NCBI RefSeq assembly: GCF_024594815.1
Contig: NZ_JANJOU010000003.1
Coordinates: forward strand, 62,001-126,000
From: Roseomonas populi
GTDB lineage: Bacteria > Pseudomonadota > Alphaproteobacteria > Acetobacterales > Acetobacteraceae
Length of the DNA: 64,000 nucleotides
Direction of reading: 5' to 3'
The translations under genes were made by a program, and so were the position numbers. The notes under the pieces are model-generated. The model saw only the letters and a program-made list of their open reading frames with translations. It had not been told where the DNA came from and did no database searches. Below are positions 33,181 through 42,002 of the stretch, piece after piece (within the stretch, counting starts at the first letter, position 1; the number at the start of each line of letters is the position of its first letter).

Positions 33181-33781
33181 GGGGCAAGTCCTGGCGCTCA
33201 ATCCCCTCCGGACTGTCCACCGGCGCCACGGGGGCGGCGGGGGTGGTCTCCAGCAGCCAGTCCCGCAGGTTGCGGCGGACCTGCAGCTCGAACTCCACGT
33301 TCAGGTCCTCCATGGCGCCCACCATCACCGTCTCGGCGGCGCGGGCTCGGGCGGCGGCGCTGCTGCCGAAGCCGCTGAGGCTGCGCCGCGCCTCGGCCTG
33401 CGCGAAGGCCACGCGCCTGCCGCTGCCGTCCATCACCTCCAGCCGCGCGCGCAGAAGCACGGAGACGGAGTCGCCGGAACGGAGGAGGGTCGCCGCCTCC
33501 ACCACGAAGCGCCCCTGCCCCGTGGTACCGGAGGGAATGACGCGGTCCCGCCCCATCCGCGCCACTTCGGCCGCGGGCAGGATCGGCGCGGGCGGATCGA
33601 CGCGGCCCTCCACGGGGGTGTCGATCACCTCCAGATCCGCCACGTTCAGCCGCAGCGGCGTCAGCCAGGCGTAGCCGGCCGGCCGGGGCGGCAGCGGCGG
33701 CAGATCCCGCCCACCGCAGGCAAGCAGGAGGAGCGGCGCGCCGAGCGCGAGGCGCCGCCCCATCACGGGTCGTCCGATCAT
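33173..33781 (-). CDS. Lipoprotein of unknown function
   Basis: 202 aa from the ATG at 33779-33781 (AGGGA four bases upstream); a second in-frame ATG at 33763 is possible. Signal peptide MGRRLALGAPLLLLACGG with lipobox LLAC. The mature domain (YAWLTPLRLNVADLEVID ... VSVLLRARLEVMDGSGRRVA ... ETVMVGAMEDLNVEFELQV) is a predicted alpha/beta periplasmic domain conserved in shape but unknown to me in function. It lies 95 bp downstream of hslO on the same strand. Its stop codon is in a 14-bp triplet repeat. Confidence 0.82.
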   Translation of the reverse strand: MIGRPVMGRRLALGAPLLLLACGGRDLPPLPPRPAGYAWLTPLRLNVADLEVIDTPVEGRVDPPAPILPAAEVARMGRDRVIPSGTTGQGRFVVEAATLLRSGDSVSVLLRARLEVMDGSGRRVAFAQAEARRSLSGFGSSAAARARAAETVMVGAMEDLNVEFELQVRRNLRDWLLETTPAAPVAPVDSPEGIERQDLPRG

Positions 33782-33841
33782 GGTTCCCTGTAACCCCCGA
33801 TGGCCGGATTCCGCGTTAGCCGATCGGGGCCGCTTCCAGAA

Positions 33842-33884
33842 GGGGCGCATTCAGGCCCGCCCTGAAGGGGCGTGGTTCAGGCCC
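33842..33884 (-). repeat. Direct repeat across the hslO stop codon
   Basis: GGGGCGCATTCAGGCCC (33842-33858) and GGGGCGTGGTTCAGGCCC (33867-33884). The hslO TGA (33877-33879) lies in the second copy and its duplicate TGA is 26 bp away at 33851-33853, in another frame. Confidence 0.7.
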
Positions 33885-34824
33885 TTCCCGCGCCGCCCTT
33901 CACCTCGGCCCGGTCGAAGCGGAAGCCGAGGTTGCAGAACTCGCAGGTCATGGTGATGTGCCCGTGCTCGGCCATCTCATCCAGGTCGCTGTCCGGGAAG
34001 CCCTGCAGCACCCCCGCCAGCCGCGCGCGGGAGCAGCGGCAGCCGTAGGAGAGCGCGCGCGGGCGGTCCACCAGCAGCCCTTCCAAGTGGAACAGGCGGT
34101 GCAGGAGCTGCTCCGGCGCCAGGGCGTCGTCCAGCATCTCCGCCTCCGTCACCGTGGCGGCCAGGGTGGTTGCGGTGTGCCAGGCATCGTCCGCCGCCTC
34201 GGTGTTCAGCCCGTCGATGCCGCCTTCCGCGGCCACGCGCTCCAGGATCAGCGCGGTGGCGCGCCAGCCCTCCGGCGTGCGGCGGCAGGCCAGGCGCACG
34301 AAGGCCTGAAGCTGCTCGGAGGTGCGGAAGTAGGCGTCCGTCATCTCCGCCAGCGTCCCGCCCTCGATCGCCACGATGCCCTGGTAGCGGTCCATCTCCG
34401 GCCCCTGGTCGCAGGTGAAGGCCAGGTAGCCCTTGCCCAGCAGCGCCCCGGCCTCGCCCTGCGGCATGCCCTCGGCACGGGCATAGCCACGGATCTCGCC
34501 CGCATCCGTGCAGTCCGCCAGCAGCATCGGAACCGGCCCGTCCCCCTTCGCCTGGAGGGAGAAGGAGCCGCGGAACTTCAGGGCCGCCGCGAGCCCGGCC
34601 GTCAGCGCCAGGGCCTCGCCCAGAAGGCGGGATGCATCCTCGGACAGCTCGTGCCGGGGGATCAGCGCATCGGCCAGGCCGCCCAGCCGCACCAGCCGGC
34701 CGCGCACGGGCCGCCCTTCCAGGTGGAAGGGCAGGATGGCCCGCGGCACGACCATGTCCGGCACGGGCGGACGGTCATGGTTCAGGAGATCGGGGGTGTC
34801 GGAGGGGCGGGTAACGTTCTGCAC
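33877..34824 (-). CDS. hslO: Hsp33 redox-regulated chaperone
   Basis: 315 aa from a GTG start (34822-34824). The C-terminal zinc-binding switch is intact: YGCRCSRARLAG and TCEFCNLGF supply the four cysteines that form disulfides on oxidation and activate the holdase. The N-terminal domain has the expected SFSLQAKGDGPVPMLLADCT and LAFTCDQG segments. It lies 100 bp downstream of argF on the same strand; argD-argF-hslO is a recurring alphaproteobacterial order. Confidence 0.96.
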   Translation of the reverse strand: MQNVTRPSDTPDLLNHDRPPVPDMVVPRAILPFHLEGRPVRGRLVRLGGLADALIPRHELSEDASRLLGEALALTAGLAAALKFRGSFSLQAKGDGPVPMLLADCTDAGEIRGYARAEGMPQGEAGALLGKGYLAFTCDQGPEMDRYQGIVAIEGGTLAEMTDAYFRTSEQLQAFVRLACRRTPEGWRATALILERVAAEGGIDGLNTEAADDAWHTATTLAATVTEAEMLDDALAPEQLLHRLFHLEGLLVDRPRALSYGCRCSRARLAGVLQGFPDSDLDEMAEHGHITMTCEFCNLGFRFDRAEVKGGAGRA

Positions 34825-34924
34825 CGGCCCTAGATAGGGTCCGTCCGCCCCGCGTCACAGGGTGGTTGGGCCGCGCCGGGCGCATGGCCCGGCTGCGGCT
34901 TATTGTACGCCACCCTGGACGGAT

Positions 34925-35872
34925 TCAGTTCCCGCCAAGCGCCCAGAGCAGCACGCCCTTCTGCGCGTGCAGCCGGTTCTCCGCCTCGTCGAACACCACG
35001 CTCTGCGGGCCGTCGATCACCTCGTCCGTGATCTCCTCGCCACGATGCGCCGGCAGGCAGTGCATCACGATGGCGTCCGGCGCGGCGTTCCGCAGCAGGG
35101 CGGCGTTCAGCTGGTAGGGCGCCAGCATGTTGTGCCGGTTCCGCATCTCCCGCTTCTCGTCGCTCATGGAAATCCAGGTATCCGTCACCACGCAGCGCGC
35201 GCCGCGCACCGCCTCGGCCGGGTCGCTGAACAGCTCCACCGTCGCGCCCTGCGCCCGCGCCCAGGCCAGCAGCTCGGCCGGCGGCGCCAGCTGCGCGGGG
35301 GTGGCGAGGCGAAGGGTGAAGTTGAACCGCGCCGCCGCCTGGATGAAGGACTGGGCCACATTGTTGCCGTCCCCCGTCCAGGCCACGACCTGCCCGGCAA
35401 TTGGCCCGCGATGCTCCTCGAAGGTCATCACGTCGGCCATCAGCTGGCAGGGGTGCGAGACGTCCGTCAGGCCGTTGATCACGGGCACGGTGGCGTATTC
35501 CGCCAGTTCCCGCATCTTCTGCACGTTGTCGGTCCGCAGCACGATCGCATCCACGTAGCGGGAGAGGACGCGCGCCGTGTCCGCCGGCGTCTCGCCACGG
35601 CCGAGCTGCGTGTCCTTGCTCGTCAGCGTGGTCACGAAGCCGCCGAGCTGGCGGATGCCCACCTCGAAGGAGACGCGGGTTCGCGTGCTCGGCTTCTCGA
35701 AGATCAGCGCGACCGTCTTGCCGGCCAGCGGCCTCTCCGCCACCTCGCCGCGCTTGGCGCGGTTGCCGAGGTCCAGCATCCGCCGCAGCGTCGCCGTGTC
35801 GAAGTCCATCAGTTCCAGGAAATGGCGGGGGGCCGGGCGGCCCCCCTCCATGCTCTTGAGCGCGGCGCTCAC
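34925..35872 (-). CDS. argF: Ornithine carbamoyltransferase
   Basis: 315 aa. Carbamoyl-phosphate binding motif STRTRVSFE (about 61-69), the HPCQLMAD segment, DGNNVAQSF and the ornithine/transition-state motif [11 protein letters not shown] (about 275-285) are complete. It transfers the carbamoyl group to ornithine, giving citrulline in arginine synthesis. I start it at the GTG at 35870-35872 whose GTGA overlaps the argD TGA; an internal ATG at 35851 is the alternative. Confidence 0.96.
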   Translation of the reverse strand: MSAALKSMEGGRPAPRHFLELMDFDTATLRRMLDLGNRAKRGEVAERPLAGKTVALIFEKPSTRTRVSFEVGIRQLGGFVTTLTSKDTQLGRGETPADTARVLSRYVDAIVLRTDNVQKMRELAEYATVPVINGLTDVSHPCQLMADVMTFEEHRGPIAGQVVAWTGDGNNVAQSFIQAAARFNFTLRLATPAQLAPPAELLAWARAQGATVELFSDPAEAVRGARCVVTDTWISMSDEKREMRNRHNMLAPYQLNAALLRNAAPDAIVMHCLPAHRGEEITDEVIDGPQSVVFDEAENRLHAQKGVLLWALGGN

Positions 35873-37074
35873 TTCGCGGCCGCCTTCGCGTTCCCGGGCG
35901 TCATGCGCAGGCAGGCGCGATCCAGCAGGCGCAGCGCCTCGTCCGCCTCCGCCTCGGTGATGATCAGCGGCGGCGCCACGCGCAGCACGTTCATCCCCGC
36001 CGCCACCGTCAGCAGGCCTTCCGCCACCGCGGCGCCCTGCATTTCGGTGTTGGACACGGCCTCCTGCAGACGCAGGCCCAGCAGCAGACCGGCGCCCTGC
36101 ACGCCCGCCACCACCTTCGGGTGCCGCGCGGCGAGGTCCTGCATGCCGCGCCAGAGATGGCGCGCCACGCGGTCCACGTTGTCGAGGAAGCCCGGCGCCA
36201 GGATCACGTCCAGCACCGCGTTCCCCGCCGCACAGGCCAGCGGGTTGCCGCCATAGGTGCTGCCATGCGTGCCGGGCTTCAGGTACTGCGCCACCTTCTC
36301 CCGCGCGAGCGTGGCGCCGAGCGGGAAGCCGCCGCCGATGCCCTTGGCCGAGGAGATGATGTCCGGCTCGATCCCGGACCACTGATAGGCCCAGAGCTTG
36401 CCGGAGCGGCCCATGCCGGTCTGCACCTCGTCAAGCGCGAGCAGCAGCCCGAACTCGTCGCACACCGTGCGCAGCTCCTGCAGGAAGCGCAGGTCGGCCG
36501 GGCGCACGCCGCCCTCGCCCTGCACCGGCTCGATCATGATCGCCGCCGTCTCCTTCGTGATCGCCTGGCGCACGGCGTTCATGTTGCCGAAGGGCACGTG
36601 GTCGAAGCCTTCCACCGGCGGGCCGAAGCCCTCCAGGTACTTCGCGTTCCCCGTGGCGGAGATCATGGCCAGCGTGCGGCCGTGGAAGGCGCCCTCGAAG
36701 CAGATGGTACGGTACCGCTCGGGATGGCCCTCGGAGGCGTGGTACTTGCGGACCGCCTTCACCATCGCCTCGTTCGCCTCGGCGCCCGAGTTGGAGAAGT
36801 ACACGCTATCCGCGAAGGGCGTCGCCTCCACCAGCCGCTGCGCCAGGCGCTCGGCCTGCTTCACGCGGTAGAGGTTGGAGGTGTGCATCACCCGCGCCGC
36901 CTGCTCAGCGATGGCCTGCACGAGGTGCGGGTTGCCGTGGCCGATGCTGGAGGTCGCGATGCCCGCGCCGAAATCCAGGAATCGTCGCCCCTGCTCGTCC
37001 CACAGCCAGGCGCCCTCGCCCCGCTCAAAGACGAGGTCGGCGCGGTTGTAGTTCGGCATCAAGGCGGGGATCAC
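35869..37074 (-). CDS. argD: Acetylornithine aminotransferase
   Basis: 401-aa class III PLP transaminase. PLP Lys244 lies in [44 protein letters not shown] and [13 protein letters not shown] are typical of ArgD. It makes N-acetylornithine in the arginine pathway and commonly serves lysine synthesis too. The start is a GTG at 37072-37074 ([11 protein letters not shown]), with GGAGG five bases upstream; the next ATG (37059) is five codons in. Overlaps argF by 4 bp. Confidence 0.96.
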   Translation of the reverse strand: MIPALMPNYNRADLVFERGEGAWLWDEQGRRFLDFGAGIATSSIGHGNPHLVQAIAEQAARVMHTSNLYRVKQAERLAQRLVEATPFADSVYFSNSGAEANEAMVKAVRKYHASEGHPERYRTICFEGAFHGRTLAMISATGNAKYLEGFGPPVEGFDHVPFGNMNAVRQAITKETAAIMIEPVQGEGGVRPADLRFLQELRTVCDEFGLLLALDEVQTGMGRSGKLWAYQWSGIEPDIISSAKGIGGGFPLGATLAREKVAQYLKPGTHGSTYGGNPLACAAGNAVLDVILAPGFLDNVDRVARHLWRGMQDLAARHPKVVAGVQGAGLLLGLRLQEAVSNTEMQGAAVAEGLLTVAAGMNVLRVAPPLIITEAEADEALRLLDRACLRMTPGNAKAAAK

Positions 37075-37273
37075 GTGGCGTGGCCCTCCGGTGGTCCCGC
37101 GGGCGATGCGGGTGTCGCGGCGCCGGGCGGGAGACGACGGAAAATGGAGGAAAGGCGCCGCCGGGTCAAAGGATCCGGGGCGTGGAGCCCTGCGATGGGG
37201 GCAGGGAAGCCCCCGGCAAACGGCAGGGGCGCCGCCTTTCGGCGACGCCCCGCATCCGCTGGCCATTGGAGCC

Positions 37274-37329
37274 GGATCAGTGACCCCGGATCAGTGACCC
37301 CGGATCAGCGGTCCCGGATCAGCGACCCT
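37274..37329 (-). repeat. 14-bp tandem repeat x4 across a stop codon
   Basis: Units GGATCAGTGACCCC (37274-37287 and 37288-37301), GGATCAGCGGTCCC (37302-37315) and GGATCAGCGACCCT (37316-37329). The TGA of the minus-strand repeat lipoprotein (37319-37321) lies in the fourth unit; every unit repeats the TGA, and the 14-bp step puts stops in all three frames. Confidence 0.9.
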
Positions 37330-37849
37330 GGGTGCTCAGCGTGTTCGGCGCGGAGCCCGGGCTGGCCGGGTTCGTGTTCGGCGCCGTGCCGACCGGGCTC
37401 GCCGGCGTCATGCTGCCCGTCGAGTCCGTGCTGGCGCTCGCCGGGGTGGTGCGGCGGGGCGAGCGGTGGTGATGGCGGTGCCGGCTGCTGCGGCTCGCCA
37501 CGGGGCGGCAGTCGCTCGGGTCGGTGGTGCCGAGGGAGCGGGACACCGCGGTGCCGGGCGGGTTGCCGGGGGTGCAGTCCGGGCGGCCATCGACGTTCAG
37601 CGGGTCACCGATACGGTCATTGGCGCGGGAGACGGCAGTGCCCGGCGGGTTGCCCGGCGTGCCGTCCGGCCGGCCGGAGGTGTTCAGCGGGTCGCCGGCC
37701 CGCGCATTGGCGCGGGAGACCTCGGTGCCCGGCGGGTTGCCGGGAGCGCCATCCGGACGGTTGGCGGTGTTCAGCGGGTCGTTGCTGCAGGCGGCCAGGG
37801 CGCCGACAGAAAGGGCCAGCGCGGCGGCGCGAAGGGTTGTGGAAAGCAT
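37319..37849 (-). CDS. Lipoprotein with DPLN...NPPGT tandem repeats
   Basis: 176 aa from the ATG at 37847-37849. Signal peptide MLSTTLRAAALALSVGALAA and lipobox Cys (LAACSND). Three repeats of about 28 residues follow: NDPLNTANRPDGAPGNPPGT, GDPLNTSGRPDGTPGNPPGT and GDPLNVDGRPDCTPGNPPGT, each continuing with xVSRxxx. The C-terminal part is His/Arg/Ser-rich, then Pro/Ala/Thr-rich. The same DGTPGNPPGT unit occurs in the neighbouring PRC-barrel protein. A GGAAC-N16-CGTT promoter about 60-80 bp upstream suggests control by the general stress sigma factor. Confidence 0.85.
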   Translation of the reverse strand: MLSTTLRAAALALSVGALAACSNDPLNTANRPDGAPGNPPGTEVSRANARAGDPLNTSGRPDGTPGNPPGTAVSRANDRIGDPLNVDGRPDCTPGNPPGTAVSRSLGTTDPSDCRPVASRSSRHRHHHRSPRRTTPASASTDSTGSMTPASPVGTAPNTNPASPGSAPNTLSTQGR

Positions 37850-37906
37850 CCTCTGCTCACTCCATCGGATTGTTCTGGCCGCGCATGCTGCGGGGCCTGC
37901 CGGGGC

Positions 37907-37931
37907 AACGCCGCATTCACGCGCGGGTTCC
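37907..37931 (-). promoter_or_regulatory. EcfG-type (general stress response) promoter
   Basis: On the minus strand GGAAC (37927-37931), 16 bp, CGTT (37907-37910): an exact match to the alphaproteobacterial EcfG consensus as I know it. It lies 58 bp before the ATG of the repeat lipoprotein. Confidence 0.6.
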
Positions 37932-38006
37932 TCATGGGATGAGCCGTTCGGATGAAATTCCGAACGGAATCCCAGAGCGCCGATTCGCTGCCGCAGATGC
38001 GAAAAA

Positions 38007-38031
38007 GGCCCGGGCGCGACGCGCCCGGGCC
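38007..38031 (-). terminator. Intrinsic terminator of the PRC-barrel gene
   Basis: Perfect 11-bp stem GGCCCGGGCGC / GCGCCCGGGCC with a 3-base loop, followed on the minus strand by TTTTT. It is 21 bp past the stop at 38053. Confidence 0.9.
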
Positions 38032-38052
38032 CCACTTCGGAAAGCGCCCCGA

Positions 38053-39216
38053 TCAGCCGCGGCGGGCGGAGTCGTAGGAGTAGGCCGGAAGCGACGTCAG
38101 GCTCTCCTTCGTCGCGCCCGTGATGGTCCAGCGGTTGTCGGCCGCCGACCAGCGCAGGTCAGACATCGGAACGGCCACCAGCTTCGCGCCGATGCCGAGG
38201 AACCCGCCCACCGAGATCACCGCCAGCGGCGATGAATTGCCGCTCGGCAGGATCACGTCGTCCACCGATCCGATGGACTCGTTGCGCTCGTTGTACACGC
38301 TGGAGCCGATGATGCGGCTCACCCGGTCCGTCTGGGCCACCGGCGCCGTCGCCGCCGGGCTGGCCGCGGTGGTCGAGGCGGCGCGGTTGGTCGTGCCCGT
38401 GTTGTTGGCCGGCGCGCCCGAAGGGCCAGAGGGATTGTTCGGGGCAGTCCCGGCCGCCTGGTTCTGCAGCGGCGCGCTCATGGTCCCGGTGCGGGCCTGG
38501 CTGCCATCCGGCATGGTGTTCACCGGGCCGGGCTGGCCGCCCTGCGACCGGGCCGCGCCGGAAGTGTTCGCCCCGGAGTTGCCGTTCTGGGCCGTCATGC
38601 CGCCGGACGCGTTGTTGTTCGTGGTGTTGTTATCCGCGGTGGCGCGATCCGCCGCGCGGCCCACGGCGGTGCCGGGCGGGTTGTTCGGCGTGCCGTCGGT
38701 GTTCTGCGGGAAGGCACCGGACATGTTGGTGCCCAGCGCGCGGTCCAGGCCGCGCGTCACGGCGGTGCCGGGCGGGTTGCCGGGCGTGCCGTCCGGGCGA
38801 TTCTCGGTGTTCGCCGGGTCGCCCGCGCGCTGGTTGGCGCCGGACACGCTCTCGCCCGCGCGGTCCAGCGCGCGGCCCGCCGCCGTACCGGGCGGATTAC
38901 CGGGCGTGCCGTCGGGCCGTTTCTGCGTGTTCAGCGGGTCACCCGCGCGCTGGTTGGCGTTCGCGGCGTTCTCGCCGGCGCGGTCCACCGCGCGGCCCAG
39001 CGCCGTGCCGGGCGGGTTGCCGGGGGTGCCGTCCGGCGGGGTGCGGTTTCCCGTCACGCTGTCCGCCGCGCGCTGCGTCGCGGTGGAGGGCGGGTTGCTG
39101 GCCGTACCGTCGCGCGGGGTGGCTTGGCCCTGGGTCTGGGCGAGAGCCGGCAGCGCGAGAAGCGCCGCAGCGGCCGTCATTCCCAGCAGGCTCGACTTGT
39201 TGGACCGGATCGTCAT
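38053..39216 (-). CDS. Secreted PRC-barrel protein with NPPGT repeats
   Basis: 387 aa from the ATG at 39214-39216, AAGGAGG seven bases upstream. A signal peptide ends near ALPALAQ (residue 26). Residues about 30-190 contain five degenerate repeats built on DGTPGNPPGTAxxRAxDR (e.g. RPDGTPGNPPGTAAGRALDR), then an Asn/Gly/Ser/Thr-rich linker (about 190-300), then a C-terminal PRC-barrel (RIIGSSVYNERNESIGSVDD, LAVISVGGFLGIGAKLVAVP). PRC barrels are common in exported alphaproteobacterial stress proteins. The lipoprotein immediately downstream shares the repeat, so the two probably act together in the envelope. Confidence 0.88.
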   Translation of the reverse strand: MTIRSNKSSLLGMTAAAALLALPALAQTQGQATPRDGTASNPPSTATQRAADSVTGNRTPPDGTPGNPPGTALGRAVDRAGENAANANQRAGDPLNTQKRPDGTPGNPPGTAAGRALDRAGESVSGANQRAGDPANTENRPDGTPGNPPGTAVTRGLDRALGTNMSGAFPQNTDGTPNNPPGTAVGRAADRATADNNTTNNNASGGMTAQNGNSGANTSGAARSQGGQPGPVNTMPDGSQARTGTMSAPLQNQAAGTAPNNPSGPSGAPANNTGTTNRAASTTAASPAATAPVAQTDRVSRIIGSSVYNERNESIGSVDDVILPSGNSSPLAVISVGGFLGIGAKLVAVPMSDLRWSAADNRWTITGATKESLTSLPAYSYDSARRG

Positions 39217-39297
39217 GCGGCGCCTCCTTTGGTGATCCTCGACTTGGCGGAGCAACGCCAGCCGCCAGAAGCGGGTTGCGGGCTCCTCCACCGCGCG

Positions 39298-39336
39298 GCC
39301 TCTCCATGGGGCCTCTCCACGGGGCCTCTCCACGGG
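39298..39336. repeat. 13-bp tandem repeat x3 between the PRC-barrel gene and recX
   Basis: GCCTCTCCATGGG, GCCTCTCCACGGG, GCCTCTCCACGGG at 39298-39310, 39311-39323 and 39324-39336, in the divergent gap of 147 bp, so it must overlap one of the two promoters or leaders. Confidence 0.85.
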
Positions 39337-39363
39337 GCCGGCCGCCAGTGCCACATTCCCGGC

Positions 39364-40005
39364 ATGGCCGAGAGCACATCGCCGCCCCGGCGCCCCCGGA
39401 GGGAGAGGCGCCCCCCCACCGCCGGCCCTGCCCCCGACGAAGCGCGCCTGCACGAGGCGGCGCTGAACCACCTGGCCCGCTTCGCCGCCACGGAGGCCGG
39501 GCTGACCCGCGTGCTGCAGCGCCGCGTGGCCCGCTGGGCGCAGCGGGCGGAGCGCGAGGGCATGGCGCCGGAGGTTATCGCCCCCATCGTCGCCCGGGGC
39601 CGCACCGCGGCGGCCTCCGTCGCGAAGCGCATGGTCGCAGCCGGCGCGGTGGACGATGCCGCCTTCGCGGCCGCCCGCACCCGCCGCCTCTCGCGCGCCG
39701 GCCGGTCCCGCCGCGCCATCGCCGCCCACCTGGCCGCGAAGGGAGTGGGCGGGGAACTGGCCTCCGGCACGCTGGAGGAGGCCGCGACGGACGAGGTGGC
39801 GGCCGCGCTGTCCCATCTCCGCCGCCGCCGCCAGGGCCCCTTCGGCCCCACCCCGCCGGAAGAGCCCGAGGAGGCCCGCGCCGCCCGGATGAAGGCCCTG
39901 GCCGCCCTTGCCCGCGCCGGCTTCCCGCGGGAGGTGGCGCAGGCCGCGCTGGACCTGGACCGCGAGGAGGCGGAGGCGCGGATCATCGAATCCCGGCGGG
40001 GCTGA
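39364..40005 (+). CDS. recX: RecX family regulatory protein
   Basis: 213 aa. RecX three-helix repeats are recognisable: ALNHLARFAATEAGLTRVLQ, DDAAFAAARTRRLSRAGRSR with RRAIAAHLAAKGV, and ALARAGFPREVAQAALDLD. RecX binds RecA filaments and inhibits recombinase activity. The N-terminal 25 residues are Arg/Pro-rich. recA is not adjacent here. The start is the ATG at 39364. Confidence 0.9.
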   Translation: MAESTSPPRRPRRERRPPTAGPAPDEARLHEAALNHLARFAATEAGLTRVLQRRVARWAQRAEREGMAPEVIAPIVARGRTAAASVAKRMVAAGAVDDAAFAAARTRRLSRAGRSRRAIAAHLAAKGVGGELASGTLEEAATDEVAAALSHLRRRRQGPFGPTPPEEPEEARAARMKALAALARAGFPREVAQAALDLDREEAEARIIESRRG

Positions 40006-40165
40006 ACCACCCCGCCGAAGCACCACTGGCCGGCCAAGGATCGTGCGGGATCTCGGATGCCGATGGCGGATCAGAACGGAGTCTTACGAACTCGCATCGA
40101 ATCCGATGCCATTCCGGCCGGCATGACCGTACCCTCACGGCCGGCGAGGTTATGCGGGTGCTCCG

Positions 40166-41200
40166 ATGCTCGGGTCAGAGGCGCTGGAGATAGCGGTCGG
40201 CTTGGTGCTGGTCTTCCTGCTCATCAGCCTGCTGCTGACAGCCCTGACCGAGATCATTGAGGCGGTCCTCAAGACCCGGGCCGCCGACCTGGAGCGGGCG
40301 ATCGGGCTGATGCTGCAGGACCCGGTCGGCGGTGGCGACAAGGCCGTCGCACGCTTCTACGAGCACCCGCTCGTCTTCGCGCTCTTCAACGGCAGGTACG
40401 AAGCCAGCAGATCGAGCTGGTTCTTCACTCGGGAAACCGGCGGCAGCCTGCCTTCCTACATCCCCCGCGACATCTTCTCGGCGGTGGTGCTGGACCTGGA
40501 AAGCGCGGGCACCGCGGGTAACGGCCTATCAGGTGTCGTCGAGAGCTACCGGCGCATCTACGGCGGGGACATCGCCACGCTAAAGGCCAATCTCGAGAGC
40601 TGGTACGATGGCGTGATGGACCGTGCCGCGGGCTGGTACAAGCGGCGCACACAGAAGCTCCTGTTCTGGCTCGGCCTCACCCTGGCCGTCGCGCTCAACA
40701 TCAACCCGGTCATCATCGGCCAGCACCTCTCCGCCATGCCCGAAGCGCGCGCGGAGATGGTGAGGCTCGCGCAAGGTGCGCTCGACGAAGGCCCTCCGGC
40801 TGCGGGCGACGAGGAACGGCTGCGCCGGCTGGATACGGCCGTTCGGCAGGTCGGCCTGCCGATCGGCTGGAACGAGTTCGCCATCAGCCGCTCCTTCCCT
40901 CCGGGCAACGGGCCGGGCGGCTGGGCGCTGGCGATCCTGCTCGCCCTGCTCGGTTGGCTGGCCACCGCCGTCGCCACGACGCTGGGCGCGCCATTCTGGT
41001 TCGACGTGCTCAACAAGCTGATGGTGATCCGCGCAACGGTGAAGCCGAAGGAGAAGAGCCGGGACGAGGCGTCGGAGGACCGTTCCCGCACGGACCGCCG
41101 GATCGAGGCGGCCGTGGTGCTTCCCGGCCGCCCGGCCGCAGGGGCCGCGGGCGATTCCATGCCCGGCGCCTCGGCGGATCCGGCCGCGCCGAGGACGTGA
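40166..41200 (+). CDS. Membrane protein of unknown function
   Basis: 344 aa. Hydrophobic segments near residues 8-30 (AVGLVLVFLLISLLLTALTE), 165-185 (LLFWLGLTLAVALNINPVII) and 250-275. Between them is a conserved soluble region with LPSYIPRDIFSAVVLDL and YDGVMDRAAGWYKRRTQ, a combination I have seen in a widespread uncharacterised family. The C-terminal 60 residues are charged and probably cytoplasmic. Codon third positions are somewhat less GC-biased than in the neighbours, so recent acquisition is possible. It stands alone between recX and azlC. Confidence 0.8.
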   Translation: MLGSEALEIAVGLVLVFLLISLLLTALTEIIEAVLKTRAADLERAIGLMLQDPVGGGDKAVARFYEHPLVFALFNGRYEASRSSWFFTRETGGSLPSYIPRDIFSAVVLDLESAGTAGNGLSGVVESYRRIYGGDIATLKANLESWYDGVMDRAAGWYKRRTQKLLFWLGLTLAVALNINPVIIGQHLSAMPEARAEMVRLAQGALDEGPPAAGDEERLRRLDTAVRQVGLPIGWNEFAISRSFPPGNGPGGWALAILLALLGWLATAVATTLGAPFWFDVLNKLMVIRATVKPKEKSRDEASEDRSRTDRRIEAAVVLPGRPAAGAAGDSMPGASADPAAPRT

Positions 41201-41297
41201 TGCGCCACCGCGCCGCGGGAGTCCGGCCGGGGGACATGCCGAGCCCCGGGGCGCCGCCGCATGGCGCCCGCCCCCCTTCCCACCTATACCCGCCGCC

Positions 41298-42002
41298 ATG
41301 CCGGTCATCTTCACCCGAAACGGGGTGCGGCGCGGGGTGCTTCGGGGCATCCCCCTGCTCCTGGGAATCGCGCCCTTCGGTGTCGTGGTCGGCGTCATCG
41401 CCCTGCGCCACGGGCTGACCCTCGCCGAAACCCTGCTGATGAGCGCCCTGGTCTTCGCCGGCGCCTCCCAGCTCCTGGCGCTGGAGCTCTGGACCAATCC
41501 GCCGGACATCCTCGCCGTCGCCATCGCCGCGCTGGTGGTGAACATCCGCATGGTGCCGATCGGCGCTGCGCTTTCCTTCTGGCTGGACCACATGCGGGGC
41601 TGGCGCCTCTGGACCTCTCTCTTCGTCACGGTGGACCACTCCTTCGCCCTCTCGGTCGCGGAGCACCGGGCCGGGGGCCGGGACGCGGGGTTCCTCCTCG
41701 GCCTCGGCGTCCTCACCTGGATCGCCTGGGTCGCCGCTACCGCCGCCGGCCACGTGCTGGGCGCCGCCATCTCCCTCGCCGACGACAACCCCATCTTCTT
41801 CGCGGCCCCGGCGAGCTTCGTCGCCATCCTCGCGGCGCTGTGGCGCAGCGCGCGTCAGGACGTTCCGCCCTGGCTCCTTGCCGCCGCTACCGCACTCGGC
41901 GCCCAGGCCTTGAGCCTGCCCGCGCCGATGCCCCTGCTGGCCGGCGCCTTCGCCGGCGCCGCCCTCGGCGCCTGGCGGGAAGGGCGGGAGGCGCGGCCAT
42001 GA
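41298..42002 (+). CDS. azlC: AzlC family branched-chain amino acid exporter, large subunit
   Basis: 234 aa, about six to seven membrane segments. The family signature is plain: GIAPFGVVVGVIALRHGLTL (about 23-42), LVFAGASQLLALELW and VVNIRMVPIGAAL with FVTVDHSFAL. AzlC pairs with AzlD to export branched-chain amino acids (leucine and analogues). ATGA overlap with azlD, 41999-42002. Confidence 0.94.
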   Translation: MPVIFTRNGVRRGVLRGIPLLLGIAPFGVVVGVIALRHGLTLAETLLMSALVFAGASQLLALELWTNPPDILAVAIAALVVNIRMVPIGAALSFWLDHMRGWRLWTSLFVTVDHSFALSVAEHRAGGRDAGFLLGLGVLTWIAWVAATAAGHVLGAAISLADDNPIFFAAPASFVAILAALWRSARQDVPPWLLAAATALGAQALSLPAPMPLLAGAFAGAALGAWREGREARP

